Source of the DNA: Streptomyces jumonjinensis
Lineage (GTDB): Bacteria > Actinomycetota > Actinomycetes > Streptomycetales > Streptomycetaceae
Direction: 5' to 3'
Length of the DNA stretch: 64,000 nucleotides
Assembly (NCBI RefSeq): GCF_009600885.1
Contig: NZ_VCLA01000194.1
Span: 112,920-176,919 of the forward strand
Below are positions 24,190-31,631 of the stretch, in pieces (the stretch's first letter is position 1; every line of letters begins with the position of its first letter). A program made the position numbers and the translations under genes. The notes beneath the pieces are model-generated. The model saw only the letters and a program-made list of their open reading frames with translations, was not told where the DNA came from and made no database searches.

Positions 24190-24957
24190 ATGAGCTCGCT
24201 GCTGCTGCTGACCAATGCCCTCCAGCCGTCGACGGAGGTGCTCCCCGCTCTCGGGCTGCTGCTGCACAGCGTGCGGGTGGCCCCCGCCGAGGGCCCGGCC
24301 CTGGTCGACACCCCGGGCGCCGATGTGATCCTGATCGACGGCCGCCGCGATCTGCCCCAGGTGCGGTCGCTCTGCCAGCTGCTGAGGTCCACCGGGCCCG
24401 GCTGTCCGCTGATCCTCGTGGTGACCGAGGGCGGACTCGCCGCCGTCACCGCCGACTGGGGCATCGACGACGTACTCCTCGACACGGCCGGACCGGCGGA
24501 GGTCGAGGCACGGCTGCGGCTCGCGATGGGCCGCCAGCAGATCTCCATGGACGATTCCCCCATGGAGATCCGCAACGGCGATCTCTCCGTGGACGAGGCG
24601 ACCTACAGCGCCAGACTGAAGGGCCGGGTCCTGGATCTGACCTTCAAGGAGTTCGAGCTGCTGAAGTATCTGGCGCAGCACCCGGGCCGGGTCTTCACCC
24701 GGGCGCAGCTGCTCCAGGAGGTCTGGGGCTACGACTACTTCGGCGGCACGCGCACGGTGGACGTCCATGTCCGGCGGCTGCGCGCCAAGCTCGGCCCGGA
24801 GCACGAGTCCCTCATCGGAACCGGACGGAACGTCGGCTACCGGTTCGGGGTGCCGGAGAAGGCCGAACGGGAGGCGGCGGAGGCCGTATCGGCCGTCGCT
24901 CGTTCGGAGGAGGCCGCCGAACAGCAGAAAGCCGCCGTACGCCCTGCCCAGAGGTAG
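24190..24957 (+). CDS. glnR: GlnR, global nitrogen regulator
   Basis: 255 aa, essentially matching the Streptomyces GlnR sequence: MSSLLLLTNALQPSTEVLP start, an atypical receiver (VILIDGRRDLPQ) that dimerises without phosphorylation, and an OmpR winged helix from about residue 125 (LTFKEFELLKYLAQHPGRVF, VWGYDYFGGTRTVDVHVRRL). GlnR controls glnA, glnII, amtB-glnK-glnD, nirB, ureA and others under nitrogen limitation. The frame is open upstream, but the conserved start is the ATG at 24190. The C-terminal Ala/Glu-rich tail varies between species. Confidence 0.95.
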   Translation: MSSLLLLTNALQPSTEVLPALGLLLHSVRVAPAEGPALVDTPGADVILIDGRRDLPQVRSLCQLLRSTGPGCPLILVVTEGGLAAVTADWGIDDVLLDTAGPAEVEARLRLAMGRQQISMDDSPMEIRNGDLSVDEATYSARLKGRVLDLTFKEFELLKYLAQHPGRVFTRAQLLQEVWGYDYFGGTRTVDVHVRRLRAKLGPEHESLIGTGRNVGYRFGVPEKAEREAAEAVSAVARSEEAAEQQKAAVRPAQR

Positions 24958-24981
24958 GTCACCCCGCGTAGACTGCCGCGC

Positions 24982-26004
24982 GTGGCCAAGGTGACGCGGG
25001 ACGATGTTGCGCGACTGGCGGGGACTTCGACCGCCGTCGTCAGCTATGTCATCAACAACGGACCGAGGCCGGTCGCCCCGGCCACGCGCGAGCGGGTGCT
25101 CGCAGCCATCAAGGAGCTGGGGTACCGGCCGGACCGGGTCGCCCAGGCGATGGCGTCGCGGCGTACCGACCTCATAGGCATGATCGTGCCGGACGCTCGG
25201 CAGCCCTTCTTCGCGGAGATGGCGCACGCGGTCGAACAGGCGGCGGCCGAGCGCGGAAAAATGGTTCTGGTCGGGAATTCCGACTACCGCCGTGAGCGGG
25301 AGGTCCACTATCTGCGGGCCTTCCTCGGCATGCGGGTGGCCGGACTGATCCTGGTGAGCCAGGGGCTGACCGAGCAGGCGGCGCAGGAGATCGAGGCGTG
25401 GGACGCCCGGGTGGTGCTGCTGCACGAGCGCCCGGAGGCGATGGACGACGTGGCCGTGGTCACGGACGACATCGGCGGCGCGCAGCTCGCCACCCGTCAT
25501 CTGCTGGAGCACGGGAACGCGTATGTCGCCTGCCTCGGCGGCCCGGACACGACGCCGCCGGTCGGCGACCCGGTGACGGACCATGTGGAGGGCTGGCGCC
25601 GGGCGATGCTGGAGTCGGGCCGCTCGGTGGAGGGCCGGCTCTTCAAGGCCCCGTTCAACCGGTACGAGGCGTATCAGGTCGCGCTGAAGCTGCTGGCGGG
25701 CCCGGAGCGCCCGCCGGCGATCTTCTGCTCCACGGACGACCAGGCGATCGGGGTGCTGCGGGCGGCCCGGGAGCTGCGGATCGACGTACCCGGGGAGCTG
25801 GCCGTCGCGGGCTTCGACGATGTGAAGGAAGCCCATCTGACCGACCCGCCGCTCACCACCGTCGCCTCCGACCGCCCGGCGATGGCGCGGGCGGCCGTCG
25901 ATCTGGTCCTGGACGAGAGCCTCCGGCTGGCGGGCTCCCGCCGCGAGCGGGTGCGCCAGTTCCCCTCGGGCCTGGTGATCCGGAGGTCGTGCGGCTGCGG
26001 GTAG
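24982..26004 (+). CDS. LacI-family transcriptional regulator
   Basis: 340 aa, GTG start. HTH at the N-terminus: TRDDVARLAGTSTAVVSYVI then NNGPRPV; periplasmic-binding-like effector domain from residue 62 (DLIGMIVPDARQPFFAEMAH), ending in a Cys-containing SCGCG tail. TAGACT at 24969-24974 lies 7 bases upstream of the GTG, predicting a leaderless mRNA. No sugar transport genes are near, so its regulon is elsewhere. It is conserved downstream of glnR by gene order as I recall it. Confidence 0.9.
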   Translation: MAKVTRDDVARLAGTSTAVVSYVINNGPRPVAPATRERVLAAIKELGYRPDRVAQAMASRRTDLIGMIVPDARQPFFAEMAHAVEQAAAERGKMVLVGNSDYRREREVHYLRAFLGMRVAGLILVSQGLTEQAAQEIEAWDARVVLLHERPEAMDDVAVVTDDIGGAQLATRHLLEHGNAYVACLGGPDTTPPVGDPVTDHVEGWRRAMLESGRSVEGRLFKAPFNRYEAYQVALKLLAGPERPPAIFCSTDDQAIGVLRAARELRIDVPGELAVAGFDDVKEAHLTDPPLTTVASDRPAMARAAVDLVLDESLRLAGSRRERVRQFPSGLVIRRSCGCG

Positions 26005-26056
26005 TCCCTGCGGGGGCCCTCGCGGGGGCCCTTGCGGCGGCAGGCCGTCGCTCGCC

Positions 26057-26225
26057 TCATATGCGATCACCGGCGACGGCGGTTCGGTCCGTCGCGGCCA
26101 GGCGGCCGTGGATCGCGGCGGCGAGCCGTGCGTACGCGGGACCGGTGCGGAGCGCCTCGTACTCCGGGTCGGCGCACTGGAAGTTGTGCCCGCCCGGATG
26201 GCACCGGTAGAGGGTGCAGGCATCG
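26057..26225 (-). pseudogene. Remnant open stretch of an unrecognised gene
   Basis: On the minus strand a frame without start codon reads CTLYRCHPGGHNFQC, ADPEYEALRTGPAYARLAAA and IHGRLA before a stop at 26057-26059. Its composition is gene-like, but it cannot be extended upstream because the sequence switches at about 26225 into a DUF397 fragment on the other strand. I do not recognise the family. It is listed as a decayed gene end. Confidence 0.35.
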
Positions 26226-26351
26226 ATCTCCGACGACTACACCGGCGTGGTCCCGGTCCGGGACTCCAAGCGGCGCTCCGGACCGGTGCTGATGCTCTCC
26301 CCCACCGCCTTCGCCGGACTCGTCACCCTGGCCAAGCACACAAGCGCCTGA
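26226..26351 (+). pseudogene. C-terminal fragment of a DUF397 protein
   Basis: The plus-strand frame reads ISDDYTGVVPVRDSKRRSGP then VLMLSPTAFAGLVTLAKHTS-A and a stop. The V-RDSK-x-GPVL-x-xxxAF pattern is the conserved end of DUF397 proteins; the N-terminal W-K-S-S half and a start codon are missing. Together with the minus-strand remnant that ends against it, this marks a recombination scar. An intact DUF397 gene is found at 36945-37184. Confidence 0.7.
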
Positions 26352-26638
26352 CCAAGCCCGCCCCGTCGCTCCCCTCAGGAGGAGTGGCGGGGCGGCTATT
26401 TTCGCCACCCTGAGCTCGGACGCCAACGGGATGCCCACCTATCACTCTTGTGGGTTACGGCAGTTTCGGCCTTGTATGCACCGCAGAGACCACCCGGACC
26501 TTGTACACCAGTCGAACGGGCAGAAATAAACGTTCATTTTCAGATTATTCGAGCACCTCGTCGGCATGCAGAGGTGTTTATATGCCATCGGCACGCGCCA
26601 AGTACCCGTTGCGACAGTCCAAAGCGAAGGGCACATGA

Positions 26639-27106
26639 ATGGCTGATTGGAAGAACATCTCCGGCAGTCTCTCGGCGATCTCGGTCGGGTCCAGAACCCA
26701 CGTCTGGGGCGTCAACTCATCGAACGCGCTGTACCGGTACACCGGTCACGACGCGAACCCCTGGATCAACATCCCGGGCAGTGCCGTCGACATCGGCGTC
26801 GCCGCCGACGGCACCGTGTGGTGCGTCAACTCCGCCGGCGCAATCTACCGCTACACCGGAGACCAGAGCTCGACCGACTGGGTCAACATCTCCGGCAGCC
26901 TGTCCCGCATCTCGGCCGGGTCCAGGACCCACGTCTGGGGCGTCAACTCCTCGGACGCGCTGTACCGGTACACGGGCCACGACGCGAAGCCGTGGACCAA
27001 CATCCCGGGCAGCGCCGTCGACATCGGCGTCGCCGCCGACGGCACCGCGTGGTGCGTCAACTCCGCCGGCGCGATCTACCGCTACACCGGAGACCAGCCG
27101 AGCTGA
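26639..27106 (+). CDS. Tectonin-repeat lectin (tachylectin/TECPR-like), cytosolic
   Basis: 155 aa made of four tectonin beta-propeller repeats of 38-39 residues. Each begins W-x-N-I-x-G-S, followed by a buried-strand block ending in W-G/C-V-N-S and the end motif A-L/I-Y-R-Y-T-G. Repeats 1-2 and 3-4 are nearly identical, a 231-bp duplication (26648-26878 and 26879 on). Typical tectonin propellers have five or six blades, so four may need dimerisation. Known members bind O-methylated glycans or lipopolysaccharide. There is no signal peptide. The 200 bases before it are AT-richer than the surroundings, and it adjoins the gene-remnant scar, both suggesting acquisition. Ribosome-binding site GAAGGG. 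Confidence 0.8.
   Translation: MADWKNISGSLSAISVGSRTHVWGVNSSNALYRYTGHDANPWINIPGSAVDIGVAADGTVWCVNSAGAIYRYTGDQSSTDWVNISGSLSRISAGSRTHVWGVNSSDALYRYTGHDAKPWTNIPGSAVDIGVAADGTAWCVNSAGAIYRYTGDQPS
26648..27103 (+). repeat. 231-bp internal duplication within the tectonin gene
   Basis: The block starting at W4 (26648) and that starting at W81 (26879) encode nearly identical 77-residue halves and share long identical DNA runs, so the duplication is recent or kept homogeneous. Confidence 0.85.
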
Positions 27107-27401
27107 CCTCGTCGGCAGCACACCACGATGGGCTCTGCCCTCCGCAGGCGGACCCTCACCGTTCACGCCCGGAGCCAGCGGCGATCTCGGCGGGAGCTGT
27201 ACGCCTTGTCGCCGCTGACGCGGGCCGGGCGGGATGGACGGTCTTCCAGGACCCCTACCGGTCCGGCAGGTCACGCCGGGTAATACCGAGCGGACCCGGA
27301 GCATGAGGGCGATTTGACCTTATCCGGGCCCTACGCACTTCTCGCCCGGTTCTCAGTGGCAGCTCAGACTCCTCTCATCTCCGGCCGGGACAGTCGTTCC
27401 C

Positions 27402-28376
27402 ATGACGGACCTCCACCACGACGAGCAGCCCCAGCCCGAGCCCTACCACCCCCAGGCATACGACTCCGCCTACCCGCCGCCGCCCGCCCAGCCGCCCCAC
27501 CCGCACCGGGCCAGGGCCAGGCGGCCCGTCGCGCTGCTCGTCGCCGTCGCCATCGCCGCCGCCGCTGTCGGAGGCGGCACCTCCGTACTGCTCGACCGGG
27601 TGACGGGGGAGCCCGGCGGGGGCGGCGGGAACGGGATCAGCGGGACCAATGTGTCCGCCAGCAGCTCAGGAACCGTCGCCGGGGTCGCCCAGGCCCTGAT
27701 GCCGAGCACCGTAGAGATCCAGGCCGACAACGCCTCCGGGCAGTCCACCGGGTCCGGGGTGATCATCACCTCCGACGGCGAGGTCATCACCAACAACCAC
27801 GTCGTCGCCGGGGCCGACACCGTCAAGGTCCGGCTCAACGACGGCAGCACCCACACCGCCGACGTGATCGGCACCGACCCCGACCTTGATCTCGCCCTGG
27901 TCAAGCTCCAGGGGGTCCGGGGTCTCCAGGCCGCGACCCTCGGCGACTCCAGCACGCTCAAGGTCGGTGAGGAAGTCGTCGCCATCGGCTCCCCCGGGGG
28001 TCTGACCGGGACCGTCACCAGCGGAATCGTCTCCGCGGTCGACCGCGATGTGACCGTGGCCAAGGAGCCCGGCCGAGGTCAGCCGCCGAGCGGCGGCTGG
28101 CCCTTCGAATTCGGCGGGCGGGAGTTCAACGGCGACACCGGCGACTCCAGGACCACCTACAAGGCCATCCAGACCGACGCCTCCCTCAACCCGGGCAACT
28201 CCGGCGGCGCGCTGATCAATATGCGCGGCGAGATCATCGGCATCAATTCCGCGATGTACTCCCCCAGCACCAGCACCTCGGGCGACTCCGGCACGGGCAG
28301 CGTGGGCCTCGGCTTCGCCATCCCCGTCGACACCGTCAAGAGCGTCCTCGGCGATCTCCGCGACGGCGACGGCTGA
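27402..28376 (+). CDS. Membrane-anchored HtrA/DegP-like serine protease without PDZ domain
   Basis: 324 aa. Cytosolic Pro/His/Tyr-rich N-terminus (residues 1-42), one membrane helix (VALLVAVAIAAAAVGGGTSVLL), Gly-rich linker, then a trypsin-like domain. The catalytic triad is visible: His in ITNNHVV, Asp in DLDLALVKL, Ser in LNPGNSGGAL. The usual C-terminal PDZ domain is missing; the protein ends at LGDLRDGDG. It would act outside the membrane on misfolded envelope proteins. The downstream response regulator/kinase pair in the same direction matches the MprAB-PepD arrangement of mycobacteria, suggesting a shared envelope-stress regulon. Confidence 0.88.
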   Translation: MTDLHHDEQPQPEPYHPQAYDSAYPPPPAQPPHPHRARARRPVALLVAVAIAAAAVGGGTSVLLDRVTGEPGGGGGNGISGTNVSASSSGTVAGVAQALMPSTVEIQADNASGQSTGSGVIITSDGEVITNNHVVAGADTVKVRLNDGSTHTADVIGTDPDLDLALVKLQGVRGLQAATLGDSSTLKVGEEVVAIGSPGGLTGTVTSGIVSAVDRDVTVAKEPGRGQPPSGGWPFEFGGREFNGDTGDSRTTYKAIQTDASLNPGNSGGALINMRGEIIGINSAMYSPSTSTSGDSGTGSVGLGFAIPVDTVKSVLGDLRDGDG

Positions 28377-28413
28377 GCCGCACCCGGACAGCGGCCCGTG
28401 CGAGGCTGGTGTC

Positions 28414-29163
28414 ATGACGACTCCCCGTGAAGGCGACCCCCGTGAAGGCGAGCGCATCCTCATCGTCGACGACGAGCCGGCCGTCCGCGAGGCGCTCCGG
28501 CGCAGTCTCGCCTTCGAGGGCTATGAGACCGAGGTCGCCGTCGACGGCGTCGACGCCCTCGCCAAGGCGGAGTCCTACGGCCCGGATCTGATCGTCCTGG
28601 ACATCCAGATGCCGAGGATGGACGGGCTGACCGCCGCCCGCCGTATCCGCGGCGGGGGCTCCACCGTGCCCATTCTGATGCTCACCGCCCGTGACACCGT
28701 GGGCGACCGGGTCACCGGCCTGGACGTCGGAGCCGATGACTATCTGGTCAAGCCGTTCGAGCTCGACGAGCTCTTCGCCCGTATCCGCGCCCTGCTGCGG
28801 CGGCGCTCCTACGCCACGGCGGCCGGCGCCGCCGGGATCGACTACGGGCACGAGGTGCTCTCCTTCGGCGATCTCCGTATGGATCTGGCCACCCGCGAGG
28901 TCCACCGGGGCAGCCGCCCGGTCGAGCTGACCCGTACCGAGTTCACCCTGCTCGAACTGCTGCTGGCCCACCCCCGGCAGGTGCTGACCCGGGAGCAGAT
29001 CCTCAAATCGGTCTGGGGCTTCGATTTCGAGCCCACCTCCAATTCGCTGGATGTGTATGTGATGTATCTGCGCCGCAAGACGGAGGCCGGCGGTGAACCC
29101 CGTCTGGTGCACACGGTGCGCGGCGTGGGGTACGTCCTGCGCTCGGGCGGCGGTGACGGGTGA
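28414..29163 (+). CDS. OmpR-family response regulator (MprA-like)
   Basis: 249 aa. Receiver domain with DDE (residues 19-21), phosphoacceptor Asp63 in VLDIQMPRMDG, and Lys in DYLVKPFE; winged helix with LTRTEFTLLELLLAHPRQVL and SNSLDVYVMYLRRK. It ends in a GTGA overlap with the histidine kinase gene, so the pair is translationally coupled. By analogy with MprA it would respond to envelope stress and could activate the protease gene 38 bases upstream; no binding site was identified. Confidence 0.92.
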   Translation: MTTPREGDPREGERILIVDDEPAVREALRRSLAFEGYETEVAVDGVDALAKAESYGPDLIVLDIQMPRMDGLTAARRIRGGGSTVPILMLTARDTVGDRVTGLDVGADDYLVKPFELDELFARIRALLRRRSYATAAGAAGIDYGHEVLSFGDLRMDLATREVHRGSRPVELTRTEFTLLELLLAHPRQVLTREQILKSVWGFDFEPTSNSLDVYVMYLRRKTEAGGEPRLVHTVRGVGYVLRSGGGDG

Positions 29164-30566
29164 CGGGACGCACCGGACGGTTCCGTACGCTGCCCCTGAG
29201 ATCCCGGCTGGCGCTGCTGGTGGCCACCGCCGTCGCGGTCGCCGTCGCGGCCGTCGCCGTCGTCTCCTGGCTGCTGACCCGGGCCCAGCTCTACGAGGAG
29301 CTCAACAACACCCTGCGTAACACCACCGCCCCGGCGGGGATGGTGCAGGAGGCGTACGACAACTGCTCCCAGCAGCGTACGGACCGCAAGAACTCCCCGT
29401 CCTTCGCGTACATCCAGCTCATCGACGTCAACGGCAACCGCTGCGTCAGCCCGTACTCCGAGCCGGTCAGGGTGCAGCCCACGGACATCGCCGTCGCCCG
29501 GGGCGCCAAGGGGACCACCCTGCACAACAGCGTCACCGACGACGGCGACCCGGTGCGGGTGCACACCACCCAGGAGCTGCTCGGGGACGGCACCCGGATC
29601 GCGATCTCCGTGTCCCGGCCGCTCGACGAGATCAGCACCTCGCTCAACCGGCTCGCCCTGCTGCTCACCGGTCTCGCGGGCGTCGGGGTCATCGGCGCGG
29701 GCGCGGCGGGCCTGCTGGTCGCGCAGACCGGGCTGCGGCCGGTCGACCGGCTCACCGAGGCGGTGGAGCATGTGGCGCGTACGGAGGATCTGACCGTGCG
29801 CATCCCCGCGGACGGCGAGGACGAGATCGCCCGGCTGTCGCGCTCCTTCAACTCGATGACCGCCGCGCTCGCCTCCTCGCGGGACCGCCAGGCCCGGCTG
29901 ATCGCGGACGCGGGCCACGAGCTGCGTACGCCGCTGACCTCGCTGCGGACCAATATCGAGCTGCTGGCGCGGAGCGAGCAGACCGGCCGGGCGATCCCGG
30001 CCGCCGACCGGCAGGCGCTGATGGCGTCGGTGAAGGCGCAGATGGCCGAGCTGGCGTCGCTGATCGGCGATCTCCAGGAGCTGTCGCGGCCGGACGCCGT
30101 CCACGGCGGGCCGCTGACGGTGATCGCGCTGCACGAGATCACCGAGGCGGCGCTCGCCCGGGCCCGGCTGCGCGGCCCCGAGCTGGAGTTCTCGACCGAT
30201 CTCGGGCCCTGGTACGTCCGGGGCGAGGCCGCGGCGCTGGAGCGGGCGCTGGTCAATGTGCTGGACAACGCGGTGAAGTTCTCGCCGCCGGACGGCACGG
30301 TCGAGGTGCGGCTCAAGGGCGGCGAGCTGACGGTGCGCGACCACGGCCCCGGCATCACGGCCGATGAGCTGCCGCATGTCTTCGAACGGTTCTGGCGCTC
30401 CTCCTCCGCGCGGTCGCTGCCGGGGTCGGGGCTCGGTCTGTCGATCGTGGCGCGCACGGTTCAGCAGGCGGGCGGTGAGATCCGGCTGGAACCGGCGGCG
30501 GGCGGCGGCACCCTGGCGGTGATCCGGCTGCCGGGGGCCTCGCATCCGCCGCCGTCGCAGCTCTGA
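29160..30566 (+). CDS. Sensor histidine kinase (MprB-like)
   Basis: 468 aa, GTG start overlapping the regulator stop. Two membrane helices (LALLVATAVAVAVAAVAVVS and LALLLTGLAGVGVIGAGAAG) flank an extracellular domain of about 110 residues with two cysteines (DNCSQQ, GNRCVS) that could form a disulfide. HAMP domain follows, then HisKA with phosphoacceptor His253 in GHELRTPLTSLR, and HATPase_c with N box (NVLDNAVKFS), G1 (RDHGPGI), F box (FERFWR) and G2 (GSGLGLSIV). Convergent with the PI-PLC gene. Confidence 0.92.
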   Translation: MTGRTGRFRTLPLRSRLALLVATAVAVAVAAVAVVSWLLTRAQLYEELNNTLRNTTAPAGMVQEAYDNCSQQRTDRKNSPSFAYIQLIDVNGNRCVSPYSEPVRVQPTDIAVARGAKGTTLHNSVTDDGDPVRVHTTQELLGDGTRIAISVSRPLDEISTSLNRLALLLTGLAGVGVIGAGAAGLLVAQTGLRPVDRLTEAVEHVARTEDLTVRIPADGEDEIARLSRSFNSMTAALASSRDRQARLIADAGHELRTPLTSLRTNIELLARSEQTGRAIPAADRQALMASVKAQMAELASLIGDLQELSRPDAVHGGPLTVIALHEITEAALARARLRGPELEFSTDLGPWYVRGEAAALERALVNVLDNAVKFSPPDGTVEVRLKGGELTVRDHGPGITADELPHVFERFWRSSSARSLPGSGLGLSIVARTVQQAGGEIRLEPAAGGGTLAVIRLPGASHPPPSQL

Positions 30567-30599
30567 GGCGGGGGCGTGCGGCGGCATGCGCCGGGCCGT

Positions 30600-31502
30600 C
30601 TAGTTGTGGCGGATGAGGGAGTCGACCAGGCCCGGGCGGGTGGCGGGGAAGTCCAGCGGGACGATCCCGAGGCCGCGCCATCCGCTCGCGGTGGAGTCGA
30701 GGAACGTGTGCGTCCGGGGGTTGAGGCTGTCCGAGTTCCAGCGCGGCGGCAGCAGTGCGGAGGTGCTGACGTAGTTGACGAAGAGCTTGCCCGGCTGCTG
30801 GACCGCTCTGCGGAAGTGCTCCTCGATCTTGGGGTACTTGGCGCCGGGCGCGGCGTTCCAGTCGTCCTGGATGTCGAAGAGCGCGCTGTCGGCGTAGCGC
30901 ACCCCGGGCAGTCCGCCGTTGTCGCCGAGGAGGACGACCCGGCCGCGGGACGCCCCGAGCGAGGGGATGCCGTCGCCGATCCGGAACAGCGACCGCCAGC
31001 CCTTCTGGTCGAGATAGAGATCGAAGACCCGGCGGAACGCGGCGTCGGACTCCGTGGAGTACTCCTGTTTGACCCGCATCAGCACGGTTTCGGAGGGGCG
31101 TGCCGCGAGGAAGTCACGGCAGGCGATGAGTACGTCCCCGAACATCATGTTCTGGTACGCGGCCCCGTGGTGGATGGCGTAGGAGTCGCCGGTGATCCGG
31201 CAGCGGATGTCCAGGAAGCGGATTCCGCTGTTCAGCTGGTCGGCGACGGTGGTGTTCTGGCACTCGGCCCATAACCCTCCGAAGCGCGCGCCCGAGTCAT
31301 GGGTACCGGGGATGGTCAGCCGCTGGAGGGCCGTGGCGTCGGGGTGGCCCGCCATCCAGTCCTGGGGCGAGCGGGGGGCCGCCGCCCGCACGGCGGGCGC
31401 GGGGACGAGGGCGGTCGCGGTCAGCGCGGCGGCGGCCGTGAGAAAGCCGCGCCGGCGCATGGACCGTCCGGCGGGGCGCTGCGGGTTCAGGGGGCTCTCC
31501 AT
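30600..31502 (-). CDS. Secreted PI-specific phospholipase C-domain protein, Tat-exported
   Basis: 300 aa. The twin-arginine signal RRRGFLTAAAALTATALV lies at residues 17-34. The PI-PLC X-domain pattern follows: TIPGTHDSGARF (first catalytic His), RFLDIRCR and YAIHHGAAY (second His). Bacterial PI-PLCs cleave phosphatidylinositol to inositol cyclic phosphate and diacylglycerol without calcium. The substrate could be host or own phosphatidylinositol, since Streptomyces makes this lipid. Start at 31502 (ATG). It is a single gene, followed by no clear terminator. Confidence 0.85.
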   Translation of the reverse strand: MESPLNPQRPAGRSMRRRGFLTAAAALTATALVPAPAVRAAAPRSPQDWMAGHPDATALQRLTIPGTHDSGARFGGLWAECQNTTVADQLNSGIRFLDIRCRITGDSYAIHHGAAYQNMMFGDVLIACRDFLAARPSETVLMRVKQEYSTESDAAFRRVFDLYLDQKGWRSLFRIGDGIPSLGASRGRVVLLGDNGGLPGVRYADSALFDIQDDWNAAPGAKYPKIEEHFRRAVQQPGKLFVNYVSTSALLPPRWNSDSLNPRTHTFLDSTASGWRGLGIVPLDFPATRPGLVDSLIRHN

Positions 31503-31631
31503 GACGGGATTATGTCGCGTACACGTCAAAGAGCAAGTCTTTGGAAGGGCGGCGGGTCGCCTTCTCCCGCCGCCCCACTGCCGAGGTCCCCGCCGAGCGG
31601 GCAGGGACCGGCTGTCGTACTGCCGAGGCCG

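Noticed and set aside
23968..26223. 751-codon minus-strand frame opposite glnR and lacI
   Set aside because: Both plus-strand genes are certain by motif; the antisense frame has shadow composition and no ribosome-binding site.
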